Origin: CAIWHR01 sp963836265
GTDB lineage: Bacteria > Pseudomonadota > Gammaproteobacteria > Burkholderiales > Casimicrobiaceae
Direction of reading: 5' to 3'
Length of the DNA stretch: 64,000 bases
Assembly (NCBI GenBank): GCA_963836265.1
Contig: CAWIIO010000005.1
Coordinates: 310,001 to 374,000, forward strand
Shown here: positions 34,305-42,965 of the stretch, piece after piece
Layout of the letters: each line of letters opens with the position of its first letter
How positions within the stretch are numbered: the stretch's first letter is position 1
The notes under the pieces: generated by a model
Told to the model about the DNA's origin: nothing
The model's input: the letters and a program-made list of their open reading frames with translations, nothing else
The model's database searches: none
Translations under genes and position numbers: made by a program

Positions 34305-35694
34305 ATGAACACGTTCAACAAAAAGTCGCTGTACACCGCGATCGCGGGGCTGAGCGCACTGGGCGTGACGGGAGTCGCGGAAGCGGTTCACGTCAACCCG
34401 GACGGGCTGGGTCAGGTCCTGATCTATCCGTATTACACGGCCCGCCAGACGTCGGCGACTGCGCAGTTTCCCAACGCGCAGTACAACACGCTGCTGTCGG
34501 TCGTCAACTCGACCGCATCGTCGAAGGCCGTCAAGGTCCGCTTCCTCGAAAGCCTCAACTCCCGCGAAGTGCTGGACTTCAACTTGTACCTGTCGCACAA
34601 CGACGTCTGGACGGCCGGTGTTGTTCCGACTTCCGATGGCGCCGGCGTGGTCACGTACGACAATTCCTGCACGACGCCGACCGCTGACGGCGGGCACGGT
34701 CTACCCGTTCGTCGCGTCGCAGTTCAGCGGGTCGAATTCGGACAACGCCGATGCCGCGCTCGACCGCACGCGCGAGGGCTACATCGAAATCATCGAAATG
34801 GGTGATATCGTCGCCGGCAGCGCAACGGAAACGGGCGTCACCCACGTGAACGGCGTTCCGCCCTGCACGGGCCTCGCAGATTCCGTCGCGTCGACCAACA
34901 CGATTGTCGGCTCCGGCGGCTTGTTCGGCGACTTGACGATCATTAACGTGAACGCCACGGCCGAAACCGGGGCCGATGCGGTCGCGCTGGAAGCGTTCAA
35001 CGCGGTCGGCTCGCTGTGGGCGATCCCGTCGTCGATCCATCCGACGCTCGCCGACGGTTCGGTCATGACGTCCGAAACGTACAAGGGCGGCACCGTTGTC
35101 GTCGCCTCGTGGGGCACCAGCATCGACGCGGTCAGTGCGGCGATGATGCACGACACGGTGATGAACGAGTACATCCTGGATTCGGCGACGAAGTCGGGCA
35201 CCGACTGGATCGTCACGTATCCGACGAAGCGCTACTACGTCTCGGTCGGCACGGGCACGCCGCCGAAGCTGTTCCAGCGCAACTTCGGTGCGACGGGCGC
35301 GTGCGACGACGTCGGTATCGCGTTCTGGGACCGCGAAGAGCGGACCCCTGGCGGCCCGGCGCCGACCTTCTCGCCGCCGCTGCCCGGATCGCCGCCTTCG
35401 GCGCTGTGCTGGGAAGCGAACGTCGTCACGTTCAACAACTCGAACGTGTTCAGCTCGACGCGCAGCCGCAACATCAACGTTGGCACGTTCGAGCACGGCT
35501 GGGCGCGGCTCAACCTGGTTGGCGGCGCAACGCCTCCCATCCACCAGCTGATCTCCACGGGTGGCCAGACGTTCAACGGCCTGCCGGTGGTCGGGTTTGC
35601 GACGGCGACGTTCTACAACGGCACGCTGCCCGGCACGCCGCCGACCCAGTCGGCGTACGGCGCGAGCTACAAGCACAAGACGACGAGCAACTAA
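34305..35694 (+). pseudogene. Exported protein gene interrupted by a +1 frameshift
   Basis: The first frame (from ATG 34305) encodes a signal peptide (residues 1-27, ending VAEA) and about 100 residues of exported protein up to YDNSCTTP. The second frame continues from about 34681 (LTAGTVYPFVASQF) to the stop at 35694. Joined, they make one protein of about 462 residues. A single extra base near 34680 (CCG-A-CCG) would explain the break. Without a correction, translation stops at 34805. The promoter, palindrome, ribosome site and terminator are intact, so the gene looks recently broken, or this is a base-calling error. The family is not recognised; such proteins are annotated as hypothetical secreted proteins in Betaproteobacteria. 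No PEP-CTERM tail is seen. Confidence 0.75.
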
Positions 35695-35717
35695 GCAACA
35701 CGTCGCTCAAGGGCTCG

Positions 35718-35747
35718 AAGGGCGGGATTCGTTCCCGCCCTTTTTTT
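35718..35747 (+). terminator. Rho-independent terminator
   Basis: AAGGGCGGGA (35718-35727) pairs with TCCCGCCCTT (35733-35742) around a five-base loop, and seven T follow the GC stem. It ends the frameshifted exported-protein transcript. Confidence 0.85.
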
Positions 35748-35846
35748 GGTCTTTTGCCTCGGTGAGCGCCCGTCGACCGCCCGAAGGTCGGACTTGCCTG
35801 ACGCGCGGATAGGATTTGCCCTCTACAAAAAGGCGCTGTTTTAGGC

Positions 35847-35852
35847 TATACT
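35847..35852 (+). promoter_or_regulatory. Putative -10 box before the PKD-like secreted protein
   Basis: TATACT lies 61 bases before the ATG at 35914 in a T-rich stretch. The matching -35 box is weak. Confidence 0.35.
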
Positions 35853-35913
35853 TTGTGGGTTTTCGCGAGGCCTCGTGCCGATGCGAGCAATAGGTCAGAC
35901 GAGGGAGCGCATT

Positions 35914-37098
35914 ATGACGAGGTCATCGATTCGAACGCTGCTGGCTGGCGTAGCCGGCGCGGTTGCGCTCGTGGCATCCGTTCCGGCGTTCGCCCAGGCC
36001 GTCATCACGATCACCGGGGCCGGGTGCACCGCCTGGCAGCTGAGCGGAAGCCCTCCCTCGCAGACGCTCAACTGCATCACCGGCTCGCCGTCGACGGGGA
36101 AGCCGGCCTGCCAAGTCCAAGGCCCGTCGGCGGGTAGCGTCGGCACCCCGATCGCCCTGGTGGCGCGTTGCAACCCCGAGGCCACCAGCTTTGCCTGGGC
36201 TGGCGGGTCGTGCGCCGGCAAGTCGGGCATGACCTGCATGGCGAGCGAAGCGCTGACCGGCGACGTCGGCTACACCGTCACCGGGACCAACGCCAACGGA
36301 ACCGGCTCTGCTTCGCCCAATTTCGTCGTCGGCTGGACGGCCGCGCCGCCGCCGCCGCCGACAGGCTGCTCGATCGCGCGCAATCCCTCCAACGGGCAGC
36401 TTACGACCGCCGGCGGCGCGATCACGGTGACCGGATCGTGCTCGGGTACCGTGACGGCCTGGAGCTGGCAGAGGAATGGCGCTGCCTGGGGCTCGAACAA
36501 CGCGTCGCAGGGCGAAACGCTGCCGCAAAACACGCTGACGAGCCCCGTCACCTACACCTATACGCTGACCGCATGCAATGGCGCTTCGTGTGCAGCTCCG
36601 ACCAGCACGACGTTCACCGTGGCAGGCACCGGCGGCGGCGGAGGGGGGGCGATCTCGTGCGCAGGATTCTCGGATACGATCGTGATCGATGCCGTCTGGA
36701 ACACCTCACCGATCCGTTACCTCTCGTCGAATTTCCCCCCGGGCTTCCACAACGGCGTCGCGCTCGTCGTGCGGTTCACCGTGCCTCCGGGTTCGCCGAA
36801 CTCGACCAGCGTCGGTACCATCGGCTCGGACGAGTACTACGACGGTCCGCATTACCGCTCGCGCGCGCTGTCGACGCAAAGCTGCGACTGGACGAGCGCC
36901 AGCGTGCTCAATGTCTGGGAAGGCATCGGCGGGACGCAGCGATTCTCGGTCGGCACTAACTTCGGCTACCCGGTACTGGTGCCGGGGCAGACGTATTACT
37001 TCAACATCAAGAACAACATGCTGAATGGCTCGTCTACGTGCGGGTACGGTGAATCGTGCAACGTCGGCATCGATTGGACCAAGCCGCCGGGGACCTGA
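35914..37098 (+). CDS. Secreted Cys-rich protein with PKD-like domains
   Basis: A 394-residue protein with a clear signal peptide (cleavage after AFA near residue 28). Two Ig/PKD-like repeats follow (about residues 30-150 and 150-240), each with paired Cys and CxGxxxSWxW-like patterns (ATSFAWAGGSC, VTAWSWQRNGAAW). A Gly-rich linker (TGGGGGGAISC) leads to a C-terminal domain of about 145 residues with Cys pairs (STQSCDWT, SSTCGYGESCN) that may be a lectin-like or fibre-binding module. No enzyme motif is seen. An alternative ATG at 35875 lies before the GAGGGAG ribosome site and is rejected. Its location beside the type II operon makes it a candidate substrate. Confidence 0.75.
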   Translation: MTRSSIRTLLAGVAGAVALVASVPAFAQAVITITGAGCTAWQLSGSPPSQTLNCITGSPSTGKPACQVQGPSAGSVGTPIALVARCNPEATSFAWAGGSCAGKSGMTCMASEALTGDVGYTVTGTNANGTGSASPNFVVGWTAAPPPPPTGCSIARNPSNGQLTTAGGAITVTGSCSGTVTAWSWQRNGAAWGSNNASQGETLPQNTLTSPVTYTYTLTACNGASCAAPTSTTFTVAGTGGGGGGAISCAGFSDTIVIDAVWNTSPIRYLSSNFPPGFHNGVALVVRFTVPPGSPNSTSVGTIGSDEYYDGPHYRSRALSTQSCDWTSASVLNVWEGIGGTQRFSVGTNFGYPVLVPGQTYYFNIKNNMLNGSSTCGYGESCNVGIDWTKPPGT

Positions 37099-37125
37099 TC
37101 GCCGGACCAGGACATGAGCCGCACC

Positions 37126-37155
37126 GAAGCCCCGCGCCGCGGGGCTTCGATTTTT
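37126..37155 (+). terminator. Rho-independent terminator
   Basis: GAAGCCCCGC (37126-37135) pairs with GCGGGGCTTC (37139-37148), a three-base loop, followed by GATTTTT. It ends the secreted-protein gene. Confidence 0.85.
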
Positions 37156-37209
37156 GGGGCCATGCCGCCCGCGCCCGTTTTGACATCAACACCTCACCCG
37201 ATCCAACGC

Positions 37210-38145
37210 ATGAAAGATACCGTGCTTCTCCGCGATTCGCGCTACCTGCTCTTGGCGGCGGCGTTCATTGTCGCCGCACCGACCTGCACCCTCGCTGCCG
37301 ACGCTGCCGACCCGGTGCTCGTCCGCCGCGGCGACGTCGTCGTCACGAAGTCCGACTACGAAGCCGAGCTGCAACGGATCCCAAAGGAGGATCGCAGCGC
37401 GTTCGCGGCCAGCACCCGCCGCAACCGCGAGCTGATCGAGAGGATCCTGGTCACGCGCGAGCTTGCAGCGCAAGCGAAGGACCGAAAGCTCGACCAGAAT
37501 GCGATGGTGAAGCGGCGCCTGGCGCTCGAGGAGGAAAAGCTCCTTGCCGGCGTCATGCTGGCGGAGGTGGCCGAGACTGCCGCACGCGAGTTCGCGGCGC
37601 AGTCGACGAAATTCGAGCGCGTCGCGCGCGAACAGTACCTCGTCGGCAAGGCTTCCTATGCGACGCCCGAGACGCTGATGCTGACCCAGGTCTTCTTCTC
37701 CGCTGAAAAGGACGGCTTCGAGGGCGCCAGGAAGCGCGCCGACGATGCGTACGCGAAAATCCGCGCCGGCGCCGACATCGGCGACCTCGCCGCAACCATT
37801 TCCGACGACACGTCCGGCCGGGACGCCCGCGGCCGCATCGGGCCGCTCGCGCGCACCGATCTCGACGCGCGGGTCGCCGCAGCGGCGTTCGCCCTGAAGA
37901 AGCCAGGTGACGTGAGCGAGCCGGTCAAGTCCAGCGCGGGCTGGCACATCGTGCGCCTCGACGCGCGCAATCCCGCCGTGGCGAAAAGCTTCGACGAGGT
38001 GAAAGACCAGATCATGAACCAGCTTCGCGATCAGTACATTGCCGAAGAGAGGAACGCACTGGTACGCAGCATCGCGGCAAAGAACGAGGCCGTCGTCGAC
38101 GAAGCCGCGATCGATGCGCTTAGACTGCAGCGCCCGGCACCGTAG
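37210..38145 (+). CDS. Parvulin-type peptidyl-prolyl isomerase (PpiC/SurA family)
   Basis: A 311-residue exported foldase. A signal peptide (about residues 1-28, ending TLAADA) is followed by a SurA-N-like helical chaperone part and a PpiC rotamase domain at about residues 155-265 (LTQVFFSAE, LAATISDDTSGRDARGRIGPL, FALKKPGDVSEPVKSSAGWHIVRLD). The C-terminal helix completes the chaperone lobe. The ATG at 37210 is preferred; the frame is open to 37114 across the terminator. It could assist folding of exported proteins nearby, but no specific client is known. Confidence 0.9.
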   Translation: MKDTVLLRDSRYLLLAAAFIVAAPTCTLAADAADPVLVRRGDVVVTKSDYEAELQRIPKEDRSAFAASTRRNRELIERILVTRELAAQAKDRKLDQNAMVKRRLALEEEKLLAGVMLAEVAETAAREFAAQSTKFERVAREQYLVGKASYATPETLMLTQVFFSAEKDGFEGARKRADDAYAKIRAGADIGDLAATISDDTSGRDARGRIGPLARTDLDARVAAAAFALKKPGDVSEPVKSSAGWHIVRLDARNPAVAKSFDEVKDQIMNQLRDQYIAEERNALVRSIAAKNEAVVDEAAIDALRLQRPAP

Positions 38146-38149
38146 GGAG

Positions 38150-38431
38150 GAGCCATGGGGCGCGCCGCTCCTCCAGGGCTTCACGACGGAACGCGACTTC
38201 AGCGAGGCCAGAAGGTTGCTCGCGACGCTTGATTTCGTGGTGGTCGGCGGCGAGGACGTCGCTGTCGAGGCAGCGAGGAACCATCGACGATTGCGGGCGC
38301 TCGGCGTCACCTGGCGCAAGACGATCGCTACGATCATCGCCACCCGCTGCATCGGGAGTGGCTGCGATCTACTGCACAACGACCGGGATTTCGACGCGTT
38401 CGAGACCCACCTCGGTCTGCGGTACTTATAA
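38150..38431 (+). pseudogene. Remnant of a PIN-domain (VapC) toxin
   Basis: About 93 residues match the C-terminal two thirds of type II VapC toxins: LLQGFTTERDFSEARRLL, VAVEAARNHRRLRALGVTWRKT, IATRCIGSGCDLLHNDRDFDAF. The last has the conserved acidic pair of the PIN active site. The N-terminal part with the first catalytic Asp (a DTSVWI-like start) and the cognate antitoxin gene are missing; upstream the frame runs out of the parvulin gene. It is therefore judged a truncated relic. Confidence 0.75.
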
Positions 38432-38482
38432 CGGCGCGCGATCTTGCGGTCGCCGCCACCTTGATTGGCCGCCTCGAGGCAA

Positions 38483-40840
38483 ATGCAGTCGACCTCCATC
38501 CGCCGCAACGAACCTTGTCCGTGCGGCAGCGGCAGGCGCTACAAGGATTGCCACGGCCGCCTCGGCGGGGCCGTGCGGGCGGCGGATTCCGGATCCGGGG
38601 CAGAGACGGCGCTGATGCAGCGGGCCCGTGAGGCCATGCAACGCAACGACTCCGCCGCCGCAACGGCGTGCTGCGAGCAGGTGCTGAAGCTCGCGCCCGG
38701 TTTTTCCGATGCCTGGGCGATCCTCGGGCAGATCGACTTGCAGCGCGGCGATCACGCATCGGCGTCCGATCGGTTTGCCAGAGCCATCGCGATCGACGCG
38801 GGGCGCGCCGATTTCCACGCCGGTCTCGCGAGGGCGCAATTCGGCGCGGGCCTCGGCGCGAACGGCGCGGATTCCGCGCGCGCCGCGGTCGCGTTCGATC
38901 CGGCCAACGCGGATGCGTGGAACGTGCTCGGCCTTTGCGTCGAATCGACGAGCCCGGCGGAGGCACTCGGTGCCTGGGAGAAGGCGGCTGCGTTGGCGCC
39001 CGGCCAACCCGAAGCGCATTTCAGGATCGGCAACCTCCATCGCCGCGAAGGCGACTACGAGCGCGCTGTGGCCGCTTATCGGCGTGCCCTCGCCGGCGGC
39101 CCGCATCCCGTAGTTCTGAACAACCTCGGGCTCGCGCTGCAAGCGCAAGGAAGCCTCGACGAAGCCGAACGCAGCTACCGCGAAGCGATCGAGCAGCAGC
39201 CGGCGATGCTGGAAGCCATTGCCAATCTCGGCGGCGTCCTTCAGCAACGGGGTCGGTTCGCCGATGCGATTCCCTGGTACGAGCGCGCCGTTGCGCTGAA
39301 TCCGAGCGCTGCCGCGCTCTGGACCGGCTTGGGCACAAGCCAATACCGGGTCGGCGATCACGCCGGCGCACGCGCCAGCTTCAGTCGCGCGTTGGAGTAC
39401 GGCGGCGACGATCCCAAGGCGATGGTCAACATGGCGTCGGCGGTGCTCGCGGAACGGCGTTACGACGACGCGCTGCCACTGCTCGAAAGGGCGCTCGCGC
39501 TCGCGCCCGGATCCGACGAGGCGGAAAACGTTCTGCTGTACACGCAGCAGCAGGTGTGCCAATGGGACGGCCTCGAGTCGCTGTTCCTGCGCCAGCGCGA
39601 AAGGATCCGTGACCATCGCGGGCCCCCCATCTCGCCCCACAATCTGCTCGCGCTACCCTACAGTGCGGAGGACCAGCTCATCGCCGCGCGCGACTGGGTG
39701 GAGCGCCAGATCGCCGCGAAACCGGCCCCGCGACCTCCGATGCCGCGCCGCCGGGACGCTCGCGTGCGGATCGGCTACCTCGGTTCCGACTTCCGCTCCC
39801 ATGCGCTCGCCAACCTGCTGACCGAAGTGATCGAAACCCACGACCGGTCGCGCTTCGAGGTCTTCGGCTATTCGTTCGGCCCCGACGATCGCAGCGACGC
39901 CCGCGCGCGGTTCAGCCGGGCCTTCGACCACTTCGCGGACGTGCGTGCGCAGACGTTCGGTGCGACCGCCGAGCACATCCGGAACGACGAGATCGGAATC
40001 CTCTTCGACACGAGCGGGCACGTGATCTACGCGCGCGGGGAAATCTTCGCGATGCGCCCGGCGCCGATCCAGATCAACTGCATCGGCTTTCCGGGCACGC
40101 TGGGCGCCGACTACTACGATTACATCGTGACCGACCGTTTCGTGAGCCCGCCCGACCAGCAGGTTCACTTCAGCGAGCGCTTCATGTACCTGCCCCATTG
40201 CTACATGCCGGGCGACACCAGGCGCCCGATCGGCGCGACGCCGAATCGCGCGCAATGCGGATTGCCGGACGCAGGATTCGTCTTCTGCTGCTTCAACGGC
40301 AGCTACAAGATCCAGCCCGCCGTCTTCGAGATCTGGATGCGGTTGTTGCAGCGCGTGCCCCAAAGCGTGTTATGGTTGCTCGACACCGATCCGATGACGC
40401 GTGCGAATCTCGAGCGGGAGTCCCGCCGGCGCGACGTGGCGCCGGAGCGGCTGGTGTTCGCGCCGCGCGTGCCGGTTGCCGAGCATCTCGCGCGACACGG
40501 CGCTGCCGACCTTTTCCTCGATACTTTTCCGTGCAATGCGCACACCACCGCCAACGATGCGCTGTTCGCGGGACTGCCGGTCGTGACCCGCGCGGGCGAA
40601 ACCTTTGCGAGCCGAGTTTCGGGAAGCCACCTTCGCGCGATCGGTCTCCCCGAGCTCGTGACGTACGGCCTTGCGGACTACGAAGCGCTGGCGCTGCGGC
40701 TGGCACGTGAACCCGATACGCTCGCGGAATTCCGCACTCGGCTGCGGACGAACCGCAAGACGCATCCGCTGTTCGACACGATCGGCTATACGCGTGCGCT
40801 GGAGGAGTCGCTCCTGCAGGCGGCGGCGGAGTGTCGGTGA
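38483..40840 (+). CDS. SEC-C/TPR/GT41-type glycosyltransferase
   Basis: A 785-residue cytoplasmic-type protein. Residues 9-25 form a SEC-C zinc motif with Cys12, Cys14, Cys23 and His24 (CPCGSGRRYKDCH). Residues about 50-340 are about nine TPR units (for example NNLGLALQAQGSLDEAERSYREA). From about 425 the chain matches the GT41 catalytic region of SPINDLY/O-GlcNAc transferases: IGYLGSDFRSHALANLL, PAPIQINCIGFPGTLGADYYDY, CFNGSYKIQPAVFEIWMRLL and FLDTFPCNAHTTANDALF. Such enzymes usually transfer a sugar from a nucleotide to protein Ser, Thr or Asn; the target is unknown. It is the first gene of the island and overlaps wzm by 10 bases. Confidence 0.9.
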   Translation: MQSTSIRRNEPCPCGSGRRYKDCHGRLGGAVRAADSGSGAETALMQRAREAMQRNDSAAATACCEQVLKLAPGFSDAWAILGQIDLQRGDHASASDRFARAIAIDAGRADFHAGLARAQFGAGLGANGADSARAAVAFDPANADAWNVLGLCVESTSPAEALGAWEKAAALAPGQPEAHFRIGNLHRREGDYERAVAAYRRALAGGPHPVVLNNLGLALQAQGSLDEAERSYREAIEQQPAMLEAIANLGGVLQQRGRFADAIPWYERAVALNPSAAALWTGLGTSQYRVGDHAGARASFSRALEYGGDDPKAMVNMASAVLAERRYDDALPLLERALALAPGSDEAENVLLYTQQQVCQWDGLESLFLRQRERIRDHRGPPISPHNLLALPYSAEDQLIAARDWVERQIAAKPAPRPPMPRRRDARVRIGYLGSDFRSHALANLLTEVIETHDRSRFEVFGYSFGPDDRSDARARFSRAFDHFADVRAQTFGATAEHIRNDEIGILFDTSGHVIYARGEIFAMRPAPIQINCIGFPGTLGADYYDYIVTDRFVSPPDQQVHFSERFMYLPHCYMPGDTRRPIGATPNRAQCGLPDAGFVFCCFNGSYKIQPAVFEIWMRLLQRVPQSVLWLLDTDPMTRANLERESRRRDVAPERLVFAPRVPVAEHLARHGAADLFLDTFPCNAHTTANDALFAGLPVVTRAGETFASRVSGSHLRAIGLPELVTYGLADYEALALRLAREPDTLAEFRTRLRTNRKTHPLFDTIGYTRALEESLLQAAAECR

Positions 40841-41655
40841 ACGAAGCGAGGGCTGCAGATTCGGATCGCGTCGCCGCGGCACACGAAGCACGCCGCAATC
40901 GCGCTCTGTTCGCCAATTTCTTCCGCCGCGAGCTCGTCACCCGGTATCTCGGCAGCGTCACCGGGCTCGCGTGGGCGCTCCTGCATCCGCTGGCGCTGCT
41001 CGGCGTCTATCATTTCGTGTTCACCACGGTGTTCCGCGCCCGGGCCTTCGATGGTCGCAGCTTCCTCCTGTTCGTCGCGGTCGCGCTGTGGCCGTGGCTC
41101 GCGGCGCAGGAAGGACTGCTGCGCGCCACCGTCGCGCCGCTGGGCTATGGCGATCTGATCCGCAAGGTCGCGTTTCCACACGAGATCGTCGTCTACGCGT
41201 CGGTCGCGGCGACGCTGGCGTTGCAGTTTGCGGGCTACGTCGCCGTGCTCGTCGTCCTTTTCGCATTCGGCGAACCGGTGCGGTTCGAAGGGCTGCTGCT
41301 CGCGATACCGATCTGGATCATCCTCGCGATCGCGGTGACGGGCCTCGGGTTGCTGCTGTCCTCGCTGCAGGTGTTCGTCCGCGACATGGAGCACGTGCTT
41401 TCGCCGATCCTGATGATCCTCATGTACCTGACGCCGATCCTCTATCCGCTGACGCTCGTGCCGGAGGGCGTGCGACCGTGGGTCGCGGCGAACCCGTTCG
41501 GCTGGCTCGTCGATCGGCTGCGCGACGCGCTGCTCGACGGCCGGCTCGCGCCCCGCTGGGGCGACGCCGTCGCGCTCGCCGTCGCGCTGGCGATGTTCTT
41601 CGCCGGACGGTGGGTGTTTCGCCGGCTGTCGCCGCATTTCGAGGACTTCGTATGA
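40831..41655 (+). CDS. ABC-2 polysaccharide exporter permease (Wzm-like)
   Basis: A 274-residue inner-membrane protein with six helices of the ABC-2 type. Landmarks are FFRRELVTRYLGSVTGLAWALLHP, LALLGVYHFVF, DLIRKVAFPHEIV, and LMYLTPILYPLTLVPE followed by WVAANPFGWLVD. This family exports O-antigen or other polysaccharides together with the next gene. GTG at 40831 overlaps the stop of the GT41 gene by 10 bases. It is part of an operon-like run. Confidence 0.92.
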   Translation: MSVNEARAADSDRVAAAHEARRNRALFANFFRRELVTRYLGSVTGLAWALLHPLALLGVYHFVFTTVFRARAFDGRSFLLFVAVALWPWLAAQEGLLRATVAPLGYGDLIRKVAFPHEIVVYASVAATLALQFAGYVAVLVVLFAFGEPVRFEGLLLAIPIWIILAIAVTGLGLLLSSLQVFVRDMEHVLSPILMILMYLTPILYPLTLVPEGVRPWVAANPFGWLVDRLRDALLDGRLAPRWGDAVALAVALAMFFAGRWVFRRLSPHFEDFV

Positions 41656-41680
41656 GTGCAGCAAGCGCGGAGGCACGCCC

Positions 41681-42925
41681 GTGAGCGCCGCGGCTGCTCC
41701 TCGGACGCGGAGCCCGGCGATAAGCGACGCGGCGGCGCTGCTGACGCTCGAAGGCGTCGGCAAGGACTACGCGAAAGTCGAGTCGCGCGGCGGCCACTTG
41801 CGGCTCGTCTGGGACCTGTTGCGCGGCAAGCCCGCCGCGCACGTGTTCCGGGCGGTCGACGGCGTGAGTCTCGAGATGAAGCGCGGCGAGTCGCTGGGTG
41901 TGATCGGCGAGAACGGCGCCGGCAAGTCGACGCTGCTGAAGATCGTCGCCGGCGTGATCAAGCCGACCCGCGGGGCGGTGAGCGTCAATGGCCGCGTCGG
42001 CGCGCTGCTCGAGCTGGGCTCGGGCTTCCACCCGGAATACACCGGGCTCGCCAACATCGATCTAGCGGCGGCACTCCTCGGACTTTCGGCCGCCGAGATC
42101 GCGGCGAAGCGCGCCGAGATCGTCGCCTTCGCCGACATCGGCGAACACATCCGCGATCCGATCAAGCATTATTCGTCCGGCATGGTGGTCCGGCTGGGCT
42201 TCGCGATCGCGACGACACTCGCGCCGGACGTCCTGATCACCGACGAAGTGCTCGCCGTTGGCGACGAATCGTTCCAGAAGAAATGCGTGGCGTGGATGGA
42301 GGCCTTCCTCGAGGGCGGCGGCACGCTGCTGTTCTGCTCGCACAGCATGTACCACGTGCAGAAGCTGTGCCGGCACGCGCTGTGGCTCAAGGACGGGCAG
42401 GTCGAGCGCCATGGACCGGCGTCCGACGTGACGCAGGCGTACCTCGCCTACCATGAGGAAAAGACTGCCCGCAAATCGCCGCCGCTGCCGCGGGCGGATG
42501 CGACCGGCATTGGGTCCGCCGGTCATTACGCGATGCGCTCGCTCGAGCTTTCGCCCGGCGGCGCGATCGCGCAGGGCTCGGAGCTCGTCGTTCGCGGCGA
42601 AGTGTACTCGCCGGATGGCCGCGTTCCGGTGGCGCTCGTCGGCATCGTCCGTGCCGACGGTTCGCCCGTCTACGGCGTCGGAACGGACATGGACGGCGTG
42701 CGGCCGACCGAGATCGCGCCGGACCGTTACGCGTTCACGCTGACGTTGCCGCGGCTCGCGCTGCTGCCGGGCAAGTATTACGTGCGCGGATTCGCGGCCG
42801 ATCCCGAGGGCATGCGCGTGTTCGACACCTGCGAGGTGCCGCTCGTGGTCACCGGCGAGACGCGCGAGATGGGCTTCGTGCGCCTGCCGCATCGCTGGCA
42901 CGATGCGAGCGAACCGCGGAAGTGA
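41681..42925 (+). CDS. ABC polysaccharide exporter ATPase with C-terminal recognition domain (Wzt-like)
   Basis: A 414-residue ATPase. The nucleotide-binding domain spans about residues 20-260: Walker A GENGAGKST, a YSSGM signature in place of LSGGQ (normal for Wzt), Walker B VLITDEVLAVGD and the switch His in CSHSM. Residues about 275-400 form a Wzt-C-type carbohydrate-binding module that recognises the modified end of the exported glycan. It starts with GTG at 41681, 25 bases after wzm. This implies an ABC-dependent polysaccharide with a capped end. Confidence 0.93.
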   Translation: MSAAAAPRTRSPAISDAAALLTLEGVGKDYAKVESRGGHLRLVWDLLRGKPAAHVFRAVDGVSLEMKRGESLGVIGENGAGKSTLLKIVAGVIKPTRGAVSVNGRVGALLELGSGFHPEYTGLANIDLAAALLGLSAAEIAAKRAEIVAFADIGEHIRDPIKHYSSGMVVRLGFAIATTLAPDVLITDEVLAVGDESFQKKCVAWMEAFLEGGGTLLFCSHSMYHVQKLCRHALWLKDGQVERHGPASDVTQAYLAYHEEKTARKSPPLPRADATGIGSAGHYAMRSLELSPGGAIAQGSELVVRGEVYSPDGRVPVALVGIVRADGSPVYGVGTDMDGVRPTEIAPDRYAFTLTLPRLALLPGKYYVRGFAADPEGMRVFDTCEVPLVVTGETREMGFVRLPHRWHDASEPRK

Positions 42926-42965
42926 GCGGATCGACCGGCACGGCCGTGCTGCGGAAGTTCCGACG

